A DNA stretch of 64,000 nucleotides from assembly GCA_963920575.1 (NCBI GenBank), contig OY986969.1:134001-198000 (forward strand), read 5' to 3'. Numbering within the stretch: position 1 is the stretch's first letter; the number at the start of each line of letters is the position of its first letter. The notes beneath the pieces are model-generated. The model did not search any database. It saw nothing but the letters and a program-made list of their open reading frames with translations, and was not told the DNA's origin. Below, one piece after another: positions 48,786 to 59,600 of the stretch. The stretch is from Narthecium ossifragum (Eukaryota; Streptophyta; Magnoliopsida; Dioscoreales; Nartheciaceae). Position numbers and translations under genes: made by a program.

Positions 48786-49134
48786 TTGTTTGATTAGATG
48801 CATCAACTTCAGTTGATGCAAAAGGGTGGCTTCATGCGCATCAGGTGATGCAACAAAATTGGTTGCATCTACTGATGCAGTATCAGTTGATACATCACGT
48901 GATATCACATGATACCACGTGATGCATCAGTTGATACTTCAATCTCATCCTTACACCGAGCTCTCGTCACCACCCCTTCGCCTCCTTCCCCTATCTCCTT
49001 CCCCTCTTCCTCGGAGGACAGATCCAGAGCTCCAAGATTGGCAGCCGTTCGCCTCCTTCCCCTCTTCCTCGGAGGCCAGATCCAGAGCTCTCATCACCAC
49101 CCGTTTGCCTCCTTCCCCACCGTCACCACCTCAT
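48786..49134. other. Hairpin spacer with TGATGCA palindromes and a CT-rich duplication
   Basis: The left half holds many TGATGCA/TGCATCA words and the palindromic CACGTGATATCACATGATAC. The right half has two copies of TTCCTCGGAGG(A/C)CAGATCC with surrounding CTTCCCC-rich text (about 49000-49100). No gene is recognised. Confidence 0.7.
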
Positions 49135-49176
49135 CTACATTTTTGGACCATGATGCTGCATCAACTGATGCATGTA

Positions 49177-50013
49177 TCTTCAATCTCAGTTAAAGGATTT
49201 GATTCCAGAGCAACATGTTTATTTCTCTCGTTTTGTCTAGGAATGACTCATAGCATTTTTTATCTTTGTAAATTTGAATTCATATACCCCACATGTGCAT
49301 TTGTCTGAGTTTACACAACAATGTTCATGTTTTTTACTGCTATTTTCTGCTCGTGAAATTTCGTATAATCCCTCTAATGTGGATGAAAGAAAGAGGTGCA
49401 TTAGGGGTGTAATGTTTGTTATTTGCAGCTACTGGAATACCTTAAAAGAGGAATATAATGCTTTCATTTCATACCATGCATAGTATTGATGGAGAGCTGG
49501 ATGTATTATGGGCATTTTATGCATAATCATGTAGGTCATTCATGTAACAAGATTAGTACTTGAGAAAATATAGCAACTACCTCATGAGTTGAAGCTCTGG
49601 TATCTGCCTTGTGTGTAATGCATGAGCACCTAAAGAAACTCAAAGCAGAACATGGAAAAGTTCAATTGGGAAACATTACTCTGGATATGGTAATTGAAAC
49701 TTGCGTTCAATTTTCATATGTTCTTGTATGCATGAACAATGGCTACCCTTAAAGTGATGTAGGTGACTCGATGTTTGCACAAAAATGTGTTTTTCTTATT
49801 GTAGATGACTAAGTGTATAATAGTACCTTATATGATATCTAACTACTATTAAATGATTCCTTATGTGCATTGTAATAGGTAATTGGTGGAATGAGAGGGA
49901 TGATTGGACTTTTGTGCGAAACATCTTTACTTGATCTAGATTAGTTGCTTTTTAATAAGAAAATTCTTTGTGTTGTATGTTTATGACTTGCTGTATCGAA
50001 AAAAATAGCTTTA
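49177..50013 (+). pseudogene. Partial citrate synthase copy, direct (copy P), exons 3-5
   Basis: Matches 51275-52146 of the intact gene through exons 3, 4, 5 and into intron 5. The exon 3 donor is changed (AACAT|GT instead of AACAG|GT), the exon 4 acceptor is CAT instead of CAG, and exon 5 has a Trp-to-Cys change and a TAG stop where the gene has GATGAG. It is therefore non-coding. It ends about 330 bp before the TATA box of the real gene. Confidence 0.92.
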
Positions 50014-50690
50014 GAACGACTTAATCACCGCAATCCATCCGATTGCGATCACACGGTGACAATAGCTTCTTATCTGTGACCCTTCATCTAGTCATCTTCT
50101 AGAAGGATTCACCTGAATATCAAATCTCCGCAGTCCGATCGGAAGAGCTCCTTTAATCGTACGGTTGCGGTTGGGTTTTAATTCCGTGCGCGACAAGCCG
50201 CTTCAGATGGGGCCTATTATGGGCAAGTAAAAGTTAGGCCGTTTCCAAAAGACACATAGTTGGCCATTATGGGCATAATTCGTGGATTATAGAAATATTA
50301 GACTTCTAAAAAGACACCTGTTTGGCATTATTGGCATCGAATATATAAGAGCCAGTCATCCAGTCTCGTCTTCATTTTAATCTCGCTTCCCTGATAGATT
50401 TCAGGTGATTTGTTTTCTCATTTATGATCTATTAAATTCATTATTGTGATCTTTGGAGCAATTATTGATATCTTGAGTGATGTTTTTTGTTTATTTATAT
50501 GTTTCAATAGATTTTGCAGAATATCTTGCGTTTCTGTTGAACCCTTACTCGCATCGTATCGTGATTGATTCTGGGTTGATTCTATGAGAAATTACGAAAT
50601 CTTTGGATTTGCGGCCTATTAAATTCAGCGCTATAGCCAACCATCATTTCTTTGATAAATTTTTCCATTTCTTAGGGTTTTTCTGGATAA
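50014..50690 (+). promoter_or_regulatory. Citrate synthase promoter and 5' leader
   Basis: ATATATAAGA at 50341-50350 is a good TATA box. The leader may carry its own intron (donor-like CAG|GTGATT at about 50404, acceptor-like TTTTGCAG at about 50518). The pseudogene copy P lies immediately upstream, so the functional promoter is either short or includes duplicated DNA. Confidence 0.5.
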
Positions 50691-53600
50691 ATGGGTTTCC
50701 TCCGGAGCGTAACAGTGCTCTCAAAGCTCCGGTCTCGCCTTGTAAGTTATTGAGATTTGATATATTGATTTCTTGCAATATTGTGCTTCATTTTGTCATT
50801 TAAGCTGTTTGTTCTAAAATCGTTTTAATGGTTCTTGGAAATTTTAATTGCTCCAGGCACAACAGTCGACCTCGTTGGGCTCAGTTCGGTGGCTGCAAGT
50901 ACAGAGTGATTCAGATCTTGTGCGTTTCTCGTACTTTTGTGTTGTTAGATTTAGTTATTAAATATTGAGTTGGTCAGGTCGGAATTGTAGGGAAAATGTC
51001 CATTATAATGATCTTTAGATGTGAAATGCATTTTGCTAGCGGTCAAACTAACTGTCATATGATTCCGGCGAGAGAAGTTCATACAACTACAAGTTAGTGA
51101 GTGATTCACTTCGAATGATTCTTGAACAGCTGTACTGTTGATATAACATGATATTGTCATATGCATAGGTCCATTATATTGTAGTGGGTTCCAAATGCAC
51201 TTTTATATTGTTTTTATTTGTTCTCCCTAAGCTGATTGTATAACAGAGATTTTTGGTTTATCTTAATATGTAGGATCTTCGATCTCAGTTGAAGGATCTG
51301 ATTCCAGAGCAACAGGTTTATTTCTCTCGTTTTGTCTAGGAATTTAAGTACCCATTTTGAATAATATTTTTGAATGACGCGTAGCATTTTTTATCTTTGT
51401 AAATTTGAATTCATATACCCCACATGTGCATTTGTCTTTGAGTTTACACAACAATGTTCATCTTTTTTACTTCTGTTTTCTGCTTATGAGATTTCATATA
51501 ATCCCTCTAATGTGAATGAAAGAAAGAGGTGCATTAGGGGTGTAATGTTCGTTATTTGTAGCTACTGGAATACCTTAAAAGATGAATATAATGCTTTCAT
51601 TTCATACCATGCATAGTATTGATGGAGAGTTGTATGTATTATGTGCATTTTATGCATAATCATGTAGGCCATTCATGTAACAAGATTAGTACTTGAGAAA
51701 ATATAGCAATTACCTCAAGATTTGAAGCTCTGGTATTTGCCTTGTGTGTAATGCAGGAGCGCCTAAAGAAACTCAAAGCAGAACATGGAAAAGTTCAACT
51801 GGGAAACATAACTCTAGATATGGTAATTAAAACTTGCGTTCAATTTTCATATGTTCTTGTATGCATGAACAATGGCTACCCTTAAAGTTCTGGAGGTGAC
51901 TCAATGCTCGCACAAAAATGTGTTTTTCTTATTGTAGATGACTAAGTGTATAATAGTACCTTATATGATATCTAACTACTATTAATTGATTTCTTATCTG
52001 CATTGTAATAGGTAATTGGTGGAATGAGAGGGATGACTGGACTTTTGTGGGAAACATCTTTACTTGATCCAGATGAGGTGCTTTTTAATAAGAAAATTCT
52101 TTGTGCTGTATGTTTATGACTTGATGTATCGAAAAAAATAGCTTTATTTGAACCATTGCATGATTTCTTGTCTAGACTTCAAAGTGTTGGGTTGATTTCT
52201 CTAATTTTGCAGGAAAGTGTAATATCCTTCTGTGCTTTTCAGGGCATTCGCTTTAGAGGACTCTCAATTCCTGAATGCCAGAAATTGTTACCTGCTGCTA
52301 TCCCTGGAGGAGAACCACTACCTGAGGGACTTCTGTGGCTTCTTTTGACTGGAAAGGTGATTATTATTCTTGACTTTCGATTTGCTGCATAATTTTGTCT
52401 TTTTGGTGAGGATACTCAGAGCAGTGGGATTGAAGTAATATACTGGTGAAACAAAAAAACCATTGTTTTCCTCCTTGAGGCCATGAATCCAATTGGCAGG
52501 TCAACTTTCTAAGGTGGTTTCCTCAGATAGCATGTTTGTAAGCGATGTCGCCCAAAAGGGTTCTCTGATATGGATTTTGATATCTGTACCTTGGTAGCCA
52601 TGTGTGACTGACTTATTTGACGCAAATAAGCATGTTAAACTGTAGTTCTACAAGTTTTATTGTCTTCAAGTACCAAAATCTTTCTGAGCTGTGATTCTGT
52701 ATCTGCTTATCATAGAGTCTTTTTCGGTGATGAATTAACCAAATTTCAACTTTTACCATCTTCTCACTGTGGAATTTACATGCCTTGCTATAGTTTGAAT
52801 GGATACAGATCTCCATGATTCTTTCATTAGATTTCTCAAGTTAAAGCATCTCATTTTTTCATATGTTTACTCAAATATATTGGATTTGCAACATCGACTC
52901 TCCAGGTACAATGTTTTTTACGGTTCAAATGAATATTGTGTCAATGTCCTTCCTCTTCTTCTAGAACTAGAGAAATGCATATTTAAACGAGAGATGTACA
53001 ATACTCTAGATTATGGTTATGGTAACATTGATTTTACCACAACTGCTTCTTGACTACACCATTTGCTTATTGACTCTTTCAGGTGCCAAGTAAAGAGCAA
53101 GTCAATGCTTTATCCAAGGAATTACAAAGTCGTTCCGCTGTTCCAGGTCTTAGAAAGCTCAATCTCTTCATGAGTCATTCATAGATCCCAAAATATTATG
53201 AATAAGGCTTATTGCATGTTTTTGGGCTCACACAGTATGGTTCTCTTTGCTTCTGATATCTTTGCAGCTATGCTGATCTGGCATGCACTCTTGCTTTGTA
53301 GTGGTTTTTGCTTCATAGGAATAACATACCTTAAATGCAACTAATGTGAGGGAATCAATTATAGTTGCCTTGGAATTCATATTCTGATCTAGGATCCCAA
53401 CTGAAGAACGCAGAGAGTCCATATTAATTGGTAAATAGGGAGTTCGGGACGGATGGCTTAAATATCTGGGCATACAGTTGCTTGTTGGATTTATATTTTT
53501 TGCACAATGTACATCATGGCCTGCATGTCCGCTCGTAACTTTGGGTTGCATGTATGTGTGTCACACATAAACTGATCAGTGCCTTGTCTGTACATGCAAT

Positions 53601-56600
53601 TTTGACTGCAATTTCCTTCTGTATCAATGTAGCTATACCTGCCAAATATCTACTTACCTATGAAGCTACTCATGAATTTTTTTTTCTAGTTATGGTGTTG
53701 AATTTGTTGGTGATCAATCCATTTTCCTTAGCATATGCACATTTTTACCATTCGTTTCTTTATTCTTTATCTCTCCTAATATTAAAGAAAGTTTATGATG
53801 TTTTCAGTAGATTTTTTGTGGACTAAGTTCTCTGATATTTGGTTTTAAAGAAGATAGTGTTCATTTTAACTGGAGTTATGACATTACATTTGGATGCAGA
53901 TCATGTTTATGCAGCAATCGATGCCCTTCCACTTACAGCTCATCCAATGACACAATTTACAACTGGAGTTATGGCACTTCAGGTTTAGTCCCTGGCAATG
54001 AATTGATATATATCAGCTGATCCTTTTATTAAGCCATTGGCATCGACTTGAAACCTGATTCCAAAACTGTGATGACTGTCTATGATGTTTGGAAGATATG
54101 TTTGTTTACAGCTTGTACATGATTGTTGCACATGACCATGGTCAAACATGTTTGGGTTCATCAATTGTGTGGAGGCAATAAATGCTACAGAGGCATGGAT
54201 GTCCTTCAAATCCTTGCTTGCATGAAATTGTAATTGGACTACGTACTTGACGGAAGGGAGGTTAATAATATCAAGCTTAAAATCTAAAAGATGATGGTGA
54301 TATGCCAAAGCGTATTATTAACTGATGGGATGTGATTGAAGCTTGCAAGTTGAAAGAAGCTGGATATAAAGATAATCACAATGGATGATATCTATAGCTT
54401 GTAATAATACATATGCAACATTTTTGGGTGTCAAAAAGAATGTGGGACATTGAGAATCGCTTCCCAATATCCACTTTATTGTTGAAAAAAATCTTGTTTT
54501 TCGTACTGTAGTTCTCCTGAATGTTATTGATTTGAAGTTCAAATAGATGACTCATATGAGGTTAAAGTGAAATGGTAAAGATTGGATGCAAGACGGTCAA
54601 TCTTTGATGAAGTTAAAGCTGTATTTATTTACTTTGAAGTTCCTTGAATTTTCTTATATTAGATTCTTCTTTGAACAACTTCTTTTTAGGTTCAAAGTGA
54701 ATTTCAGAAGGCATATGATAATGGAATGTCAAAAGCAAAGTATGTTTTCTATTTTTTCCTCGACTAGTTAATTTTTCAAGTCAGACTTCTATCGTGCACA
54801 ACTGCATATTGTATAACACAATTTGTTGCCTATAACAGGTTCTGGGAGCCGACATATGAGGATTCTCTTAACTTAATTGCGCGACTTCCAGTAGTTGCTT
54901 CTTATATTTACAGAAGGCAAGTGCATATGTACCTTCTCAGTTGATCATTGTACACGACTTTGATCTCCCTTTTCTTTTTTAGAGCTAATCTCCATCAAAG
55001 TTAGTCTTTCTTGCTTATGATGACATGTATAAACGATGTCGGATCTCCAGTTTTTTTTTTCCATGCAACATTGATAAGTCTTTAAAGGAGTATTTGATAT
55101 GAACACATGTTCACATATTTTCTCTAGTGTTTAATAATTGATGTTTATATCTTCATGGACTTCCTTTCTATATCTGAAGGGTTTTCAAAGATGGGCATGT
55201 CATACCCGCTGATGTGTCCCTAGATTATGGTGCAAATTTTTCGCACATGCTTGGATTTGATGATCAAAAAATGCATGAGCTTATGAGACTATATGTCACA
55301 ATCCACAGGTGGGTTCATTTGTTTTGGTTTCCGCTGTATTGTTCTCTTTCTATTTCAGAAGATATTTTTCCATGAGTACAGATCAAAGTGATATTTGTTC
55401 AATCATATTTTTTTCAACATCTTATTTGCAGTGACCATGAAGGGGGCAATGTCAGTGCTCATACTGCTCATCTTGTAAGTTGGACAGGAGTTGATTTTAA
55501 CATATTATATGTAGTCGACCGTTTACAGACTTACTTGTTGTTCATCACATATCCTTTGCATTTCCTTATGAGAACCCTCTATTTTCAGGTTGCTAGTGCG
55601 CTTTCAGATCCTTACCTTTCATTTGCAGCTGCATTGAATGGTTTAGCTGGTCCATTGCATGGTTTGGCCAATCAGGTATGACCATATCTTCTATCTTTCT
55701 CTTTCCTGTCAGTATATTCTACCTTAAAATTTTAAGTTCTTCTTAATCGGAAAAGCAGTGATGTTAGCATTGGTTCCAATTGTTCTTTGATGCTATGAGG
55801 TGAATTTATATTTCTCTCATATGCTTTAAGCATAATCTCTATCAGATTGTTTTCTGTTTAATATGAGCATCTATAGTTATTTAGCCTGGAATTTGGTTCA
55901 AATTTTTAGCCAAGAAGAGACAACTGTGCTGTTTTATTCAATTCATTCACGGGTTGACTACAGTCACTGTACTACTATGCACTATCTGTGGATGCAGTCT
56001 AAGCAAAGTTACCTTGCTATTATAGGAAGTCCTGCTATGGATCTTAAAGGTAGTAGAAGAGTGTGGAGAAAACATCTCAACCGATCTGTTGAAGGACTAT
56101 GTTTGGAAAACATTGAACAGTGGCAAGGTAAGGCATTTAGCTGTCATTGCATCTGGATGTAACATATAACAATACTTTTGCATGCAAACCACGACTAATG
56201 ACTTTGATCAAATTATAAGGTGGTATATATGTGAGGATAACATGTATATTTCGTTGCTTCATTTGTGATGTGTATAGCCTCGTGTATTACTTTATGGATT
56301 CTCAAACTACTTTCTGTCCTATGTCCTTTCTTTTTGGTGACTGATGCTAAGCACTTTCCATATGTTTTAAGTTATATATCATCTATACAGGTTGTTCCTG
56401 GATTTGGTCATGGAGTGCTGCGGAAAACGGATCCCAGATACACTTGCCAAAGAGAGTTTGCACTAAAGCATTTACCTGATGATCCACTGTTCCAGCTGGT
56501 TAGATCCCTTCAAATCTTGATTTGCATCTCTTAGCTGGCTGCTAGCTGGTGCCTGCATAATTACGTGAATATGTGCTCAACCTGTACTTTAATCCAGTCA

Positions 56601-59600
56601 ATCTCTTCTTCAACAGGTTTCGAAGATGTATGAAGTTGTTCCTGCTATACTAACTGAGTTAGGCAAGGTATTGATAACTATTCCTTTCTTAGTTGACCTT
56701 CATGAGTGCACTAGTAATCGGGCATATGGCAAGTGATGGATGACTTGTGCTTAGGCTTGTTTAGTCAGTAGTTGCTGCCCTTAGAGCTTTCATTTGTCTC
56801 TATCTTTTATTCTTTTAACCCCCTTTTCTGTAGCCAACACCTCACTTTCGACAAGACACGAGGTTTTTGAAGTTTCCTTGATTCCATTCCATCTAATAGA
56901 TTACTTCTCCTATTTCCTTGTCATACTTTTCAGGAAGGATGTATTAGCCATCACATTTGCCCAACCTCTTCCCTGACACTGTAAAATGTCATAGCTCCAA
57001 AATGTTTATGTTTTACTTTGCATGGATTCCATAGTTGTAAAAGAACCAAAACAACAGTATGGACATGCACCTGTCTTATTTTCAGCTGAATGGCCCATGA
57101 ATCTTAGGATGCAATTTACGAGTGTGCATTTGCTGTATTGCTAGATTGTATGATGCCAGCTACTGTACTCTGCTGTTCTGTGCTTTTAGAAGATATTTTG
57201 GATAGATAAAAGCCAGATAACCTATCTGTTTTTATGGTTCTGACTTTTGAGACTTAGGTTATCGTGTCGTCATTTTAGGTGTCGGTAGGTGCATGACCTT
57301 CTCGGGAATGAAAAAATAACTAAAAAATTTTCTTAGTTAGGATGTAAGTGCACTTCATATCATGGATTTCCGTGCCGGTCCGGCATCGCGTGTGCCGCCC
57401 GGTATGTACCGTGCCAGGGGGTTAGCGGCATCGAAAACCCCCCGTACCGTGCCAAGAAAAAGTAGTAGGAGGAAAAAGGAGAATGGCACGGGGGCGTGCC
57501 AGTTAGGCACGCATCCGTGCTGGTGGCACGTACCGTGCCAGCAGGCTGCCGGCACGGTGCGTGCCACCGGGACGGCAATCCATGCTTCATATCATGGATT
57601 AATATGCCGCTGGCACACTCCATGCTGGTCACTAGCATGGCCAGTGTGGGCATAGGGTGTGCTCACATCCTACTAGCACGATTAGTATCAGTGCCAACCA
57701 ACACATAAACCCATGCTTCATATTGAAGATCGTGGAAAGTGCCAGAGCTAATTCTTAATATCCAACTTGGAGGAAATGGACAATGGAAATGCTAATGGTG
57801 AAAGAATGGCGTTGAACACCAGCTATCTACACTGTCAATACTTTAGAAATCTGCTGAATGATGATTGACCAGCATGATTCAGTTAATTCTCTACCCGCTC
57901 CGCTTAGCCCCGGTTTGGTTCGGGGTTAAGGGAATAGGGTTAAGAGGGGTTAGGGATTAAAAAGTAGGGATAAGAAACGGGGATAAGCTTAACCCATTTT
58001 TGGCGTTTGGCTGAAAAACATGGGTAAGTTAGTGGGTTAAGCTTGGGATAATGATAAGAATTGTAAACTATTAAAATATATAATATTATAATAATGGATA
58101 AGCTAGTGGGTTAAAATTATAATTTTTGAATTAATTATTAAGCTAATTCAAACATTTGTACGTAAAATGTATAAAATATATAATATTGCAACCCCTGAAA
58201 TAAAGTTGTTTGGCTGTAATTTTGGGTTTGGTGCAATCAATTACATGATTAGTTGCACCACTCCCACAACCAATTTTGGTTGCAATCAATCCCCAAAACA
58301 CCGGTTTAACCCATCTTTCTCTATTCAACTATTAAGTTGAGTTTTCGGTATTTGTACGTTGAATCATATAAAATTTATACTATTATATTATTATATAAAA
58401 TAGAGTAAAAATATATTATAATAAAATATACTATTACCACCCCACCATTCTTGTTTGACACTTCCACCGACGAATCCCTCTCCTATCAACGCCCGTTTAT
58501 TTGCCATCTCCGACAGATGTCCGTTCCTCCGCCATCATCGGCAACGATGCCCGCTCGTCCTCCACCGGGTCGTATGGCTCGGCGGTGTTGAGGGCATTCT
58601 TGCTCGGCGGTGTTGAGGGCATTCTTACTCGGCGGTATTGAGGACGTTTTTGTCGGCGATGTACACGTGGCCTCCACCTACGATGGATGTGAAGAATGAT
58701 CTCATCGCCACATGACATAGCACGGTGATGTGACATGGTCGTATACATCAATTCGTCCCCATGGAAACCCACTTATATTAATATAGTATATTATTTTAAT
58801 AATATATTATAAATAAAATTTTGTATGATGTAGACCAATCATGATATGACACAAATGTTTATGGGCTCACGAAAAATATTTGCACATAGAAAAATAAGCA
58901 CGCACAAAAAATGTTATTACGCACACATTTTTATACCCTCACAAAATATTTGCAAGCATTTTTAGAAGCGCATGAAAAAGTCTTAGCGCGTAAAAATATT
59001 TTCTCACGCGTAGTGTATTAAATAATATCAATAATATATTATTATAATAAAATATTAATATAAATGAGTCCCACATACCATGTGACATACCATGATTGGT
59101 CCACATCATGTAAAAAACTATTATTTGATCATTCTTTATATATTGACATCATCAAAATAATGTTAGGATAGAGGGGATGGGTGAAAGTGAGAGAGAAGCT
59201 TAACCCCATTTGGGGATAACCCCTCTTAACCCCAAAACCTTAACCCCATTCCGTTTGGGGATAAGAATGGGGTTAAGGGGGTTATCCCGCTTAACCCCGC
59301 CCTTAATCCTGAACCAAACGGGGGTGTTAAGAGTGTATATGGGTAAGTAATTGCCAATGATGGTAAAGAGTGCCAAAGTTGTGTCTATAACGAATCAGAT
59401 TTGTAATGGGTTTATTAATGGCAGAAGTCCCAGTAGTCACGACACTCATCTTTAAATCGAATTCCGCTACAAGTGGTATACTTACATGCCAGCTGTGGTG
59501 TATGACAATACAGCCAAGTATATGCCCAGTAATTGTGGGTATATATGTAGATCTTAGCTGTGGTGGATAGTATCAGCTCCTTGATTCATACTGCCTACTA

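Larger units (their letters stand above)
48157..49763. repeat. Large inverted repeat: arms 48157-48785 and 49135-49763, spacer 349 bp
   Basis: The two arms are inverted copies of equal length (629 bp). Both include the partial citrate synthase copies plus about 42 bp of extra shared sequence at the inner edge (CATGGTCCAAAAATGTAG against CTACATTTTTGGACCATG). Sampled blocks show only scattered mismatches. A transcript across this would fold into a hairpin of roughly 600 bp. Confidence 0.92.

Noticed and set aside
54917..54922. GT at 54921 as donor of citrate synthase exon 10
   Set aside because: It would shift the frame of exon 11; the GC donor at 54917 keeps it.
55863..56162. + strand frame MSIYSYLAW... 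across citrate synthase exon 14
   Set aside because: Wrong frame; the true exon 14 frame gives EVLLW...VWKTLNSGK and joins in phase on both sides.
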